The notes beneath the pieces are model-generated. The model worked only from the letters and a program-made list of their open reading frames with translations. It did no database searches and had not been told where the DNA came from. A DNA stretch of 64,000 nucleotides from Erysipelotrichaceae bacterium (GTDB taxonomy: Bacteria; Bacillota_I; Bacilli_A; Erysipelotrichales; Coprobacillaceae): positions 1 to 64,000 of the forward strand of contig JAJQFG010000005.1 of the NCBI GenBank assembly GCA_021201315.1, in the 5' to 3' direction. Shown here in pieces: positions 55,685 through 64,000 of the stretch. How positions within the stretch are numbered: position 1 is the first letter of the stretch; every line of letters starts with the position of its first letter. A program made the position numbers and the translations under genes.

Positions 55685-56104
55685 CTAAAGATTATGTATC
55701 TCTAGTATTTCATATATATCATCAATATTAATTCTTTGATTATCATTAGTAATAATCACTTTTTCATATTCATCAATCTTCTTAACAGAAATAACATCTG
55801 TTATATAAGTTCCACCTGATTTTTTGTTATCAGAAACAAAGTATGTAAGTTCTACTGAATTCATGTTTTCTTTTATTGATTGAAGTTGCTGATTAATGAT
55901 TTGTTTTTGATCATCATCCAACACTTTTTTTGAAGAGACATATCGTGCTGTTTCTAACACTGCTTCTTTGTGTCCTGTTAGCGCTGCAAAAGGAGCAAAT
56001 TGTGCAGCTCTATCCAAAGTAGACATAGGAGGATGTCTTGTGGATTTTTGATAAGGTAAATTGATAATATCTGAGTAATCATGAATATTTCTGAATGTTG
56101 CCAT
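55685..56104 (-). CDS. YolD-like protein
   Basis: 139 aa. Typical YolD: STRHPPMSTLDRAAQFAPFAALTGHKEAV at the start (in parts) and a C-terminal beta region. Usual partner of a UmuC/UvrX-like polymerase, with which it shares one base (TAATG), so the two are translated together. Confidence 0.88.
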   Translation of the reverse strand: MATFRNIHDYSDIINLPYQKSTRHPPMSTLDRAAQFAPFAALTGHKEAVLETARYVSSKKVLDDDQKQIINQQLQSIKENMNSVELTYFVSDNKKSGGTYITDVISVKKIDEYEKVIITNDNQRINIDDIYEILEIHNL

Positions 56105-57606
56105 TATGCTTTATGACCTCCAATTGTTTCATTTCTTTCTTTCGCTTTAGCCCCTTCTTCATAGTCTCTACCTTTTAACAAGGCATTTTTACCAAATTTC
56201 TTTTTTATTTCTAATGTAGCTTCTTGGACACGTTTTTCTTTTTCTAAATCAAGTTGTAATTGTTTCTCATGGTCATCTTCAAAGTTAGAGAAGATATCCA
56301 ATTGTTTGACTTGTGGTTTTAAATCAGCTATATCCTCATTTATCACGTTGGTTAATGATATATTGATTTTTCTTATAGTTAGACCTTTATCGACTATGCG
56401 ATCATAGAGTTTTAATATATATTCTGTTAATAGTTTGGAAGAAGATGTATATCTGTCTAAGTTAGTTGTTCCATGTGCATGTTTAGGTATTTTTCTGCCA
56501 TAATAATCCGTTGTAATTTCACCCTTATAATTAACTATATTTTCTTTATCATAGTTGATAGTTAGTACAATTTGTTTAGTCACCAAACGTTTTTCAACAA
56601 GATCCAACGCTAAGGAATCTATCGTTTCTTTTACTACTATTTTGGCTTTATCATAACTATAAGGACTACTTAATACTTGTCCATTACCTATACTATTATG
56701 TTCGGGTTTATAAGATTTAATATCCGCAATTGTACAAGGTTCATATCCCCATGCATGATCTATCAATAATTCAGCATTAACACCAAACAACTTATACAAT
56801 AAATCCTCATTATAATATTCCTTTTCACTTCCTAATGAACATTTCGCAACATCACCCATCGTATATAAACCTACTTTTTCAAGTTTACTAGCATAACCCT
56901 TACCAACACGCCAAAAATCAGTAATAGGCTTATGATTCCAAAGATATTTTCGATATCTTTTTTCATCTAGTTGAGCAATCCTAACACCATTTTCATCAGC
57001 TTTTAAATGTTTAGCGACTATATCCATAGCTACTTTACATAAATAAAGATTGGTTCCTATACCAGCAGTTGCAGTAATATTGGTTTGTTGATAGATATCT
57101 TGAATAACCATTTGAACTATTTCTTTTGGTGTTTTGTGATATAACTGTAAATAACCAGTTAAATCAACAAATATTTCATCGATGGAATATACATGAATAT
57201 CATCAGCTGAAAAATATTTTAAATATATTTCATAGATACGATTACTATAATCAATATAATAAGCCATTCTTGGTGTAGCTACAATATAAGTTAATTTAAG
57301 ATTCTTATTTTTCATTAATTCATCATCATTATATGATTCATCAACAAATTGGTGATACCTAGCATGTTTTCTACGTTCGTTATTAATTTCTTCAACCTTT
57401 TGTTCTACTTCATACAAACGCGCACGACCACCAATGCCATATTTCTTTAATGATGGTGATACAGCTAAACATATGGTTTTAGACGTACGACTTTTATCAG
57501 CAACAACCAAATTTGTATTTAAAGCATCTAAATTTCTTTCATGACATTCTACAGAGGCATAAAATGATTTTAAATCTATAGCTGCATATATTCTTCTCTT
57601 ACTCAT
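56104..57606 (-). CDS. Y-family DNA polymerase (UmuC/UvrX-like)
   Basis: 500 aa. AAIDLKSFYASVECHER with the metal Asp, then VYSIDEIFVDLTGY with the catalytic Asp-Glu, and the little-finger region after 330. This Gram-positive UvrX/UmuC-type lesion-bypass polymerase is paired with YolD. Translesion synthesis, usually under SOS control; no LexA box was identified with confidence. Confidence 0.92.
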   Translation of the reverse strand: MSKRRIYAAIDLKSFYASVECHERNLDALNTNLVVADKSRTSKTICLAVSPSLKKYGIGGRARLYEVEQKVEEINNERRKHARYHQFVDESYNDDELMKNKNLKLTYIVATPRMAYYIDYSNRIYEIYLKYFSADDIHVYSIDEIFVDLTGYLQLYHKTPKEIVQMVIQDIYQQTNITATAGIGTNLYLCKVAMDIVAKHLKADENGVRIAQLDEKRYRKYLWNHKPITDFWRVGKGYASKLEKVGLYTMGDVAKCSLGSEKEYYNEDLLYKLFGVNAELLIDHAWGYEPCTIADIKSYKPEHNSIGNGQVLSSPYSYDKAKIVVKETIDSLALDLVEKRLVTKQIVLTINYDKENIVNYKGEITTDYYGRKIPKHAHGTTNLDRYTSSSKLLTEYILKLYDRIVDKGLTIRKINISLTNVINEDIADLKPQVKQLDIFSNFEDDHEKQLQLDLEKEKRVQEATLEIKKKFGKNALLKGRDYEEGAKAKERNETIGGHKA

Positions 57607-57663
57607 TTTATTACCTCCTCTCGTTTCTATTTTAACATATTAAAAAAAGATAATGAACTCACA

Positions 57664-58317
57664 TTATCTTTGATTTTCTAAATAATCAATCACATTTAAT
57701 AGTGATGGTAAAACAGCTACTGTCATATCTTTAAAACGCTGTGATGGTTCTTTCATATCAGGTATACATATAACTGGAATATTACCACTATAAGCTGCCT
57801 GTATGCCTGATTCACTATCTTCTAATACCAAACCTTCATTAACTTCAACACTTGCTTTTTCAATAGCTTTTAAGAATATATCAGGATGAGGTTTCGCATT
57901 TTTGACTTCAGGGCCAAAGACCATATCATCAAAGTATTTATCTATATCATGTTGTTTTAAAGCGTTTAGTGCTCTTTCTTTCATACTCGATGTTGCAAGT
58001 ATAATTTTAAAGTTATTGTCTTTTAAATATTCTAATAATTCTTTAACACCTTCTTTTAAATCAACACCATGAGCAATTGCATTATTTTCGTGTATTATCA
58101 AATAGTTCATCACTTCATCATTAGTTGTTGGTAGATCAAATTCTTTAATAATCCTAGTAACATTCGCCACTGCTGTTCTACCACTATAATTTTGAATATA
58201 GTTATCTAATGTAAATTCGTGTCCGTATTGTTCTGCAAAATTTTTAAACAATTGGTATGAAATCACTTCTGTATCAATAATAATTCCATCTAAATCAAAT
58301 ATCACTGCTTTAATCAT
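57664..58317 (-). CDS. HAD hydrolase, beta-phosphoglucomutase-like
   Basis: 217 aa from the ATG at 58317 (MIKAVIFDLDG) after GGAGG. Motif I DLDGIIIDTE, motif II ATSSMKERA, motif III/IV VLEDSESGIQAA. Cap domain present. Phosphatase or beta-phosphoglucomutase of unassigned substrate. Confidence 0.9.
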   Translation of the reverse strand: MIKAVIFDLDGIIIDTEVISYQLFKNFAEQYGHEFTLDNYIQNYSGRTAVANVTRIIKEFDLPTTNDEVMNYLIIHENNAIAHGVDLKEGVKELLEYLKDNNFKIILATSSMKERALNALKQHDIDKYFDDMVFGPEVKNAKPHPDIFLKAIEKASVEVNEGLVLEDSESGIQAAYSGNIPVICIPDMKEPSQRFKDMTVAVLPSLLNVIDYLENQR

Positions 58318-58422
58318 AATAACCTCCATTTATACGTTTATCTTATCAAATTAACATTAAAAAGAAAAGATATCCATAGGATTTTCACATCTTTATGATA
58401 CAATTAAAAAAGAGAGGAATTT

Positions 58423-58563
58423 ATGGTTTATTTGGTTATTGTTATTATATTTTGGATATTAATACTTTATGGTATTTATGAGCTTTATGGTCAGTTGAAT
58501 TCTATTAATGATAAGTTATCAAAATTATTGGAAAAAGAAGGAAGAAAAGATGAAGAAATATAA
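58423..58563 (+). CDS. Tiny membrane protein, 46 aa
   Basis: MVYLVIVIIFWILILYGIYE then LYGQLNSINDKLSKLLEKEGRK: one membrane helix followed by an amphipathic coiled coil. GAGAGGAA precedes the ATG. Its end overlaps the next small gene by 14 nt. Function unknown. Confidence 0.7.
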   Translation: MVYLVIVIIFWILILYGIYELYGQLNSINDKLSKLLEKEGRKDEEI

Positions 58564-58642
58564 GCTATTACTTATTGGTTTCATTATCATCATAATTATC
58601 ATATTTATATTAAGTCAATCTGGTATTGGTGTATTCTTTTAA
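58550..58642 (+). CDS. Tiny membrane protein, 30 aa
   Basis: MKKYKLLLIGFIIIIIIIFI then LSQSGIGVFF: a basic start and a single hydrophobic helix. An AAGAAGGAAG site lies inside the previous gene. Followed directly by a terminator, so the pair forms a complete mini-operon. Confidence 0.6.
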   Translation: MKKYKLLLIGFIIIIIIIFILSQSGIGVFF

Positions 58643-58645
58643 AGT

Positions 58646-58672
58646 AAAGCCCACAATTTAATTGTGGGCTTT
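58646..58672. terminator. Bidirectional intrinsic terminator
   Basis: AAAGCCCACAATT/AATTGTGGGCTTT with a one-base apex; serves the small membrane genes and the convergent TetR gene. Confidence 0.88.
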
Positions 58673-59282
58673 ATTTATATTGTCGATTTATTGTAAAACC
58701 ATTAATTGCAATTAATATATCATGTTTAGACTTTTCTCTAATATCGTAAGGTCCATCACGCAATGACCAATCAAACAATGTTCCTCGACATATACGTAGT
58801 AATGTTTCGGATATTTCTTCAGCTGTATATGAAGAGTGAAATATACCTTTTTCTATCCCCCTCTGAGCTAAATCATAAAGATATTTATTAAACTTTCTAT
58901 CAGAAGAAACATATTTACCATTCGTACTTAAGTGTGTTTCCATCACTTTCATAAATACTTTACTACCAATTTCTACAGCTCCAGAAGTCTGTAAATCAAT
59001 AATAGCTAAAATACTTTCTATAACGCCTTTTGATAAATCAAGATCATCTAACCATTCATCAAATTCTAAATATTTTTCCATTAACACTTCTTCTTTAGAT
59101 GAATAATAATGATAGAAATTTCCTACGGAAACGCCTGCTTCTTTACAAATACGACTAATCGTTACTTTATCATAACCATCTTGTTTAAATAATTTTAAGG
59201 CTACTTCATATATGTGATTTTTTGTAATAATAGCCTGTTGTGCTCTCGTTATCTTTTCCATGTCAAAATTATACATAATCAA
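58671..59282 (-). CDS. TetR family regulator
   Basis: 203 aa. HTH KVTISRICKEAGVSVGNFYHYYSSK at residues 40-64 (in parts). Divergent from the flavoenzyme gene, with a 17-bp palindrome between them, so it very likely represses that gene. The first Met at 59282 is used; a later Met (MEKITRA) is possible. Confidence 0.9.
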   Translation of the reverse strand: MIMYNFDMEKITRAQQAIITKNHIYEVALKLFKQDGYDKVTISRICKEAGVSVGNFYHYYSSKEEVLMEKYLEFDEWLDDLDLSKGVIESILAIIDLQTSGAVEIGSKVFMKVMETHLSTNGKYVSSDRKFNKYLYDLAQRGIEKGIFHSSYTAEEISETLLRICRGTLFDWSLRDGPYDIREKSKHDILIAINGFTINRQYK

Positions 59283-59327
59283 AATATCATAATCAAGAAA
59301 TTATTTTAAACTATTTTTGTGAATTTG

Positions 59328-59396
59328 TTGACAAATGGTGAATACAGTGATATATTTATCGCAGTTACCGAATATTATTCGGTGAATATCATTCGA
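59328..59396 (+). promoter_or_regulatory. Promoter and TetR operator of the flavoenzyme gene
   Basis: -35 TTGACA (59328-59333), 17-bp spacer, -10 TATATT (59351-59356). Just after the -10 lies a perfect palindrome ACCGAATATTATTCGGT (59367-59383) and a second partial GAAT/ATTC pair (59385-59395). Confidence 0.83.
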
Positions 59397-59416
59397 CGAC
59401 GAAAGGAGGATTTCGA

Positions 59417-61420
59417 ATGAGTAAGTATGATGCTCTTTTTCAGCCAATGAAAGTTGGCTCTGTTACCATTAAGAATCGTATCGTTATGTGTCCAATGGGT
59501 GGAACTGCACTCATTGAAAATAATGAATTTGATCAAGCTTCTGCAGATATGTACATTGAACGTGCTAAAGGCGGCGTTGGTTTAATTGTTCCTGGTATTA
59601 TTCATATTACTGATATGTGGGGTCGAGGTTTTTGGGCTTCTGAAGTTAGTGATGAATGTATGGATAATATTAGTAAAACATTAAAAGAATTGCATAAATA
59701 TGATTGCAAGATGTTCGCGCAAATTGGTGCTGGTATGGGTCGTGTATTATCTATTAATTCTGGTATGTTTCCTGAAGGTTTTAATCCTGTTAAGGCTATG
59801 AGAGGACCTAGTGAAGATCTTCCTAATGTTTGGGTTCCTGAAAAGAAACATCGTGAAATGACAAAAGATGAAATTCAGGAAATTATTGATGCTTATGCTA
59901 AATTATCTAAGAGATTAAAAGATGCTGGTATGGATGGTGTAGAAATACATGCAATTCATGAAGGTTATTTATTAGATCAATTCTCTATTTCAGCAACTAA
60001 CTGGAGAAAAGATGAATATGGTGGATCATTAGATAATAGAATGAGATTTGTTTGTGAAATTATTCATGCCATTAAAGATGCTTGTGGTGAAGATTTCCCT
60101 GTATCTGTACGTTTTAGTGTTACAAGTAAAATGAAAGGTTTCAACGATGGTGCATTACCTGCTGAAAACTATAAAGAATTTGGCCGTTCTTTAGAAGAAG
60201 CACCTGCTGTAGCTAAGATTCTTGAAGAAGCTGGCGCTGATTTGTTGAATGCTGATAATGGATCTTATGATTCATGGTGGTGGGCTCATCCACCAATGTA
60301 TATGCCAAAGGCATGTAATCTTCCTGAAGTATCTTATATCAAGAACTTTGTAAACATTCCTGTGGTTTGTGCTGGTCGTATGGAAGATCCTGATGTGGCT
60401 TTAGATGCTATCGAAAGTGGAAAAGTTGATTTTGTAGGTATTGCTAGACAAATGTTAACAGATCCAGAATGGTCTAATAAAGTCGCTAAAGGGGATGTAG
60501 AAGATATTAAACCTTGTATTGCATGTCATAATGGATGTTTTGGTCGTTTGTTTGCAGGTGATGGCACATCATGTGCATTAAATCCAGCTGCTATGCAAGA
60601 AAAGAAATATGAAATTAAACCTGCTACAACAAAGAAGAAAGTTCTTGTTGTAGGTGGTGGTATTGGTGGTATGGAAGCTGCCAGATTAGCTTCTATTAGA
60701 GGTCATGATGTTACTTTAGTAGAAAAGACTAATGAATTAGGTGGTATCTTTATTGCGGCTGCTGCCTTTGATTTTAAGGAAGCAGATAGACAACTTATTC
60801 AATGGTATATTAGACAAATGGATAAGGAAAATGTCAATGTTATTTTAAATACTACAGTTGATAAAGCCTATATTGAAGAAATGAATCCTGATGAAGTTAT
60901 TGTTGCAACTGGTGCAATTCCTAGAGTTGTACCTATTAAGGGTATTGATGGTGATAATGTTATGGAAGCATGTCAATATCTTTTGAAAGAAAAAGAAGCT
61001 GGTGAAAACAATGTCATTATTGGCGGTGGTCTTACTGGTATTGAGATTGCCTATGATTTGGTTAAACATGGTAAAAAGGTTTCTGTTGTTGAAGCAAAAG
61101 ATGAAATTCTTGAAGGAAAATACCTTTCAGCAGCCAACTCTAATATGTTAAGACAAATTATTAAAGATTATCAAATTCCTGTATATACAAGTGCTACAAT
61201 TACTGAAATCAATAAAGATGGATTAGAATTCACACAAGGTAATGAAACACACGTGATTACAGCTGACAGCGTTATTACAGCAACAGGATATATTCCAAAA
61301 CAAACAATTCCTGAAGGCGTTGAAGAAATGGATAATGTTCATATTATTGGTGATGCCAATAAAGTTGGTAACTTAATGGATGCTGTATGGGCAGCATATG
61401 ATATTGCGCTTGCAATATAA
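59417..61420 (+). CDS. NADH:flavin oxidoreductase, 2,4-dienoyl-CoA reductase/BaiCD-BaiH family
   Basis: 667 aa, the full three-domain form. N-terminal FMN TIM barrel (MKVGSVTIKNRIVMCPMGG; HEGYLLDQF; YGGSLDNRMRF), then a [4Fe-4S] cluster (CIACHNGCF near 367 plus CALNP near 386), then FAD and NAD(P) domains (VVGGGIGGMEAARLA, IIGGGLTGIEIA). Reduces a C=C bond of an enoate: bile-acid, steroid, phenolic or cinnamate substrates are all possible. Monocistronic under TetR control. GGAGG precedes the start. Confidence 0.93.
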   Translation: MSKYDALFQPMKVGSVTIKNRIVMCPMGGTALIENNEFDQASADMYIERAKGGVGLIVPGIIHITDMWGRGFWASEVSDECMDNISKTLKELHKYDCKMFAQIGAGMGRVLSINSGMFPEGFNPVKAMRGPSEDLPNVWVPEKKHREMTKDEIQEIIDAYAKLSKRLKDAGMDGVEIHAIHEGYLLDQFSISATNWRKDEYGGSLDNRMRFVCEIIHAIKDACGEDFPVSVRFSVTSKMKGFNDGALPAENYKEFGRSLEEAPAVAKILEEAGADLLNADNGSYDSWWWAHPPMYMPKACNLPEVSYIKNFVNIPVVCAGRMEDPDVALDAIESGKVDFVGIARQMLTDPEWSNKVAKGDVEDIKPCIACHNGCFGRLFAGDGTSCALNPAAMQEKKYEIKPATTKKKVLVVGGGIGGMEAARLASIRGHDVTLVEKTNELGGIFIAAAAFDFKEADRQLIQWYIRQMDKENVNVILNTTVDKAYIEEMNPDEVIVATGAIPRVVPIKGIDGDNVMEACQYLLKEKEAGENNVIIGGGLTGIEIAYDLVKHGKKVSVVEAKDEILEGKYLSAANSNMLRQIIKDYQIPVYTSATITEINKDGLEFTQGNETHVITADSVITATGYIPKQTIPEGVEEMDNVHIIGDANKVGNLMDAVWAAYDIALAI

Positions 61421-61427
61421 TGATAAA

Positions 61428-61452
61428 AATGAGTCACAAATTGTGACTCATT
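61428..61452. terminator. Bidirectional intrinsic terminator
   Basis: AATGAGTCACAA/TTGTGACTCATT arms with T and A tracts. Confidence 0.88.
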
Positions 61453-61864
61453 ATTTTTTATACAATTTATCAGTAAATATTAGTTTTGTTCTGTCATCAT
61501 ACTTACCTATGACAACATGTTTTCCCTTATAATAATCATCACTAAATACAAAGCTTTGATTCAAATCATTATCATAACCAATAAGTTTAGCTTTTAATGT
61601 AATAGCCCCGTTTGCCATCTTTGGATCAGTTATTCTCTTCAATGCTTCTAACACTATATCGAAATCTAATTCATTATCTATGTCATACCATTTTGATATA
61701 TCAATTGGTAGACATAACTTGTTACCAATGATTTTTAGTTCATTAATATCTAAATGATATAATGATTTACAACGATAATTAAACACTTCTACAACTTTAT
61801 CTTTATTTAATGTATCAAATTCAATTCTTGTATGACTGATATCCCTAATAACATATTTTTCCAT
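61451..61864 (-). CDS. Hypothetical protein, 137 aa
   Basis: Start at the ATG at 61864 (MEKYVIRDI) after AAAGGAG. No domain recognised; mixed beta/alpha, ends in the terminator. Faces the convergent flavoenzyme gene and is divergent from perR. Confidence 0.6.
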   Translation of the reverse strand: MEKYVIRDISHTRIEFDTLNKDKVVEVFNYRCKSLYHLDINELKIIGNKLCLPIDISKWYDIDNELDFDIVLEALKRITDPKMANGAITLKAKLIGYDNDLNQSFVFSDDYYKGKHVVIGKYDDRTKLIFTDKLYKK

Positions 61865-61933
61865 AATAATCTCCTTTCCACATAATAATTTTAACATAAA
61901 AGTAGTAGTAGTAATTTTTCACATAAACCTATT

Positions 61934-61985
61934 GACTTTATGGTATAATATTATATAATAATAGTAACCATTACTAATAAGGAGT
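61934..61985 (+). promoter_or_regulatory. perR promoter with PerR-like box
   Basis: TTGACT followed by several overlapping TATAAT/ATAATA -10 candidates, and an inverted repeat TAGTAACCATTACTA at about 61968-61982 just before the ribosome site, resembling Fur/PerR-type palindromes. Suggests autoregulation. Confidence 0.6.
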
Positions 61986-61992
61986 GAATCGT

Positions 61993-62391
61993 ATGTCTAC
62001 TACTCGTTATTCCAAACAAAGAGAGACCATTTATCAAGTTTTAAAAAATGATATTACACATCCTAATGTTGATACAATCTATATGAACGTCAAAAAAGAA
62101 ATACCTGACATTAGTTTAGGAACTGTCTATCGTAATTTGAGCTTCCTGGCAAAGCAAAAACGCATATTAAAACTTGATGTTGGTGATGGTGTTGTGCACT
62201 ACGACGCTAGAATGGAACCACATCTTCATTTTGTATGTGATGAATGTGGAGCTATTGAGGATTTGTTTGTTGATGAAAGTATCATGAGGGACCTTATTAG
62301 TGATGTTCAACAAGGTAGTGATAAGAAAATCACTTCTGTTGATATTCTATTTCACGGGAAATGTGAAGAATGTTGTTATAAAGATGAATAG
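61993..62391 (+). CDS. perR: Fur family regulator, PerR-type
   Basis: 132 aa from the ATG at 61993 after AAGGAG. Winged helix (TIYMNVKKEIPDISLGTVYRNL in parts), regulatory His/Asp residues (HYDARMEPHLHF) and two zinc Cys pairs (CDECG, CEECC). The rubrerythrin gene 11 nt downstream makes PerR more likely than Fur or Zur. Confidence 0.9.
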   Translation: MSTTRYSKQRETIYQVLKNDITHPNVDTIYMNVKKEIPDISLGTVYRNLSFLAKQKRILKLDVGDGVVHYDARMEPHLHFVCDECGAIEDLFVDESIMRDLISDVQQGSDKKITSVDILFHGKCEECCYKDE

Positions 62392-62402
62392 GAGGAAATA
62401 TT

Positions 62403-62999
62403 ATGCCAACATTAAAAGGAACTAAAACTGCGAACAATTTAATGCATGCTTTTGCAGGTGAATCTCAAGCAAGAAATCGTTACACTTATTATGCTTCAAT
62501 CGCTAAAAAAGAAGGCTATGTACAAATCGCTAATATTTTTGAAGAAACAGCTAATCAAGAAAAAGAACATGCTAAACGTTTAATGAAATTAATGAATCCT
62601 GATTTACAAGGCGAAACAGTTTATACTGAAGGTAATTTCCTAGTTATGTTAGGAAATACTGTTGATTGTTTAAAACAAGCTATTGCAGGCGAAAACGAAG
62701 AACGGACTGATATGTATCCTACATTTGCTAAAGTTGCAAAAGAAGAAGGTTTTAATGAAATTGCTAAAATTCTTGAATCTATTGCTGTAGCTGAAAAGAT
62801 GCATGAAGACAGATATACAAAATTATTAGAAAACATTGAAAATGGTACAGTATTCAAGAAAGATGAACCTGTTCTTTGGAAATGTAATAACTGTGGTTAC
62901 GTTGTTGAAAGTACAACTGCTCCTACAAGATGTCCAGCTTGTGATCATCCTCAAGCTCATTTTGAAGCATATACTTTCTTTGAAGGATGGAAAGACTAA
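62403..62999 (+). CDS. rbr: Rubrerythrin
   Basis: 198 aa. N-terminal ferritin-like diiron domain (FAGESQARNRYTYYA; EETANQEKEHAKR; AGENEERTDMYPTFA; AVAEKMHEDRY) and a C-terminal rubredoxin domain (CNNCGYV, CPACDHPQAHF). Reduces H2O2 in anaerobes. Same operon as perR. Confidence 0.96.
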   Translation: MPTLKGTKTANNLMHAFAGESQARNRYTYYASIAKKEGYVQIANIFEETANQEKEHAKRLMKLMNPDLQGETVYTEGNFLVMLGNTVDCLKQAIAGENEERTDMYPTFAKVAKEEGFNEIAKILESIAVAEKMHEDRYTKLLENIENGTVFKKDEPVLWKCNNCGYVVESTTAPTRCPACDHPQAHFEAYTFFEGWKD

Positions 63000-63022
63000 G
63001 GCAATGAAAATTGCCTTTTTAT
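62999..63022 (+). terminator. Terminator after rubrerythrin
   Basis: AGGCAA/TTGCCT stem with a T run, overlapping the stop codon. Confidence 0.75.
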
Positions 63023-63088
63023 TTACTTCATAAAAATTTTTTAAGAAATTTATCTAAAAAAAAGAAATTTTGAAATTTTTAGCGTATA

Positions 63089-63181
63089 TATAATAGTAGA
63101 GGGTATTTTATACTCTTAATATACAAGTGAATAATCTCATTATTGTAATGATAACACAGGCAACTTAGGTTGCCTTTTTTG
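63089..63181 (+). ncRNA. Candidate small RNA
   Basis: A TATAAT (63089-63094) with a poor -35, then about 80 nt without a reading frame that include a small GAGGGTA/TACTCTT hairpin and end in a clean terminator (AGGCAAC/GTTGCCT, 63158-63181, T run). A promoter-to-terminator unit with no coding sequence. Confidence 0.4.
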
Positions 63182-63222
63182 TTGTTTAAATAATGATTGA
63201 TTTGCTTAGAAAGAAGGTTATT

Positions 63223-63390
63223 ATGAAAGAAAAAATTGTAACTATTGTTTTATTATTCAAGGATATTAAATACATAATTAAATCTAATGATGGTAAACTG
63301 TATTTAGATGTTTTTATCCTTGAATCTGATTTAAGAAGATGTTGGATAATCAAAATGAAAATATTGATAAAGAATATCGAAAAATATTAG
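63223..63390 (+). CDS. Hypothetical protein, 55 aa
   Basis: Start at MKEKIVTIVLL (63223) after AGAAGG. It ends 52 nt inside the next gene in another frame. It may be the N-terminal part of one longer protein cut by a frameshift, since the next gene lacks a good ribosome site. Confidence 0.4.
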   Translation: MKEKIVTIVLLFKDIKYIIKSNDGKLYLDVFILESDLRRCWIIKMKILIKNIEKY

Positions 63391-63980
63391 TAGAACGTTT
63401 TTCTCATGGCTCTAAAAATGCAAAAGCATTATATATTAAATACGTTCAATATGATTCAATTGGTTCGCTTGATTATCCAGATGTTCCTTGCTATAATACT
63501 TATGACAACAAGATTTATCTTAATGCATCAATGGATTTAGTTAATCCTCGAGGCGCAGGGGTTACCTGGTTTCATGAACATGGTCATTATATTGATGCTG
63601 CTTTAGGTTATATATCAGATGATGATGTTTTTAGAAAACTATTAGACCAAGATGTTTTAAAACTTAGAGATAAATTTAGTAGAAAATTTCATTTATTGAC
63701 ATTAGATAAAGTGGATGTCACTATCAGTAATGAAATGTTTGATATGCGTCTACATTCAGCAGTTTCTGATTTAATGGATGGAATTACCCAGGGTCAAATT
63801 ACTAGTATAGCAGGTCATAGTAACAATTATTGGAAACAAGATAAATATACGATTAATAGAGAAGCTTTTGCGCACATGTTTGAATGTCAGTTTGACAAAG
63901 AAAGATATAATGAAATGAAAAAGTATTTTCCTAAATCATTAATTTATTTTGAAAAAATACTAAAAAAGGAGAAGAATTAA
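63339..63980 (+). CDS. HEHGH zinc metallopeptidase-like protein
   Basis: 213 aa. TWFHEHGHYIDAALG contains HExxH (His-Glu-His-Gly-His), and NREAFAHMFE farther on may give the third ligand. Similar to metallopeptidase-like domains of phage minor capsid or polymorphic-toxin proteins. The N-terminus is uncertain (see previous entry). AAAAAGGAG near its end serves the next gene. Confidence 0.65.
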   Translation: MLDNQNENIDKEYRKILVERFSHGSKNAKALYIKYVQYDSIGSLDYPDVPCYNTYDNKIYLNASMDLVNPRGAGVTWFHEHGHYIDAALGYISDDDVFRKLLDQDVLKLRDKFSRKFHLLTLDKVDVTISNEMFDMRLHSAVSDLMDGITQGQITSIAGHSNNYWKQDKYTINREAFAHMFECQFDKERYNEMKKYFPKSLIYFEKILKKEKN

Positions 63981-63981
63981 A

Positions 63982-64000
63982 ATGAACAAAAATTTATCAA
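63982..64000 (+). CDS. Start of a gene cut by the window edge
   Basis: ATGAACAAAAATTTATC begins after a good AAGGAG site. Only six codons are visible. Confidence 0.5.

Overview
The window is AT-rich, densely coding DNA from a low-GC Gram-positive (Bacillota). Intrinsic terminators, GGAGG-type ribosome sites, lipobox and sortase-type surface proteins, PTS and GH1 sugar genes, PerR with rubrerythrin and a BaiCD/BaiH-like flavoenzyme all point to an anaerobic gut Firmicute, most likely an Erysipelotrichales-type bacterium. The taxon is inference; no rRNA or tRNA gene is present.

Left chromosomal flank (1-10,266): housekeeping and stress genes, mostly on the minus strand. These are a transglutaminase-like protein, two Cof-type HAD phosphatases, a Bcp peroxiredoxin, a UPF0158 protein, an SRAP protein, a RelE/ParE toxin-antitoxin pair, a MalY-like operon with DUF3737 and a cyclophilin-like lipoprotein, a peptide deformylase homologue and a PTS EIIB gene.

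Mobile element (10,231-49,233, about 39 kb): it is bounded by 38/40-identical att repeats that lie in the 5' end of the EIIB gene. It has a Tn916-type Int/Xis, a winged-helix/DnaB-like replication protein, a complete type I restriction-modification system, a SUV3-like helicase, a MobQ-type relaxase with a VirD4/TraG coupling protein, two ArdC-family proteins, a coiled-coil/CAP surface protein resembling surface-exclusion proteins, and an ERF recombinase. No VirB4 or other mating-channel gene is visible, so it looks like an integrative mobilizable element rather than a self-transmissible ICE. The middle holds a second module: an intact tyrosine recombinase and an XRE regulator, then two 30-bp palindromes with recombinase core-site architecture 147 bp apart, then an operon of a recombinase with a degenerate active site, a SipW-type signal peptidase, two TasA/camelysin-like secreted proteins (one with a beta-helix) and a small sortase-anchored protein. 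This looks like a switchable surface-fibre cassette and is the best candidate for an undescribed system.

Across the element, nine promoters share a GCTAGCTC-like box placed 30 or 31 nt before an extended -10. They sit before the replication gene, small unknown genes, the mobilization region and the ERF gene, so one factor probably controls element activation.

Right flank (49,234-64,000): GNAT, DUF4186, RsmH, HicAB (HicB frameshifted), two TetR regulators with visible operators next to an alpha/beta hydrolase and an old-yellow-enzyme family reductase, a GH1 6-phospho-beta-glucosidase, a YolD/UmuC-type polymerase pair, a HAD phosphatase, two tiny membrane proteins, PerR-rubrerythrin, a candidate sRNA and a HEHGH metallopeptidase-like gene at the edge.
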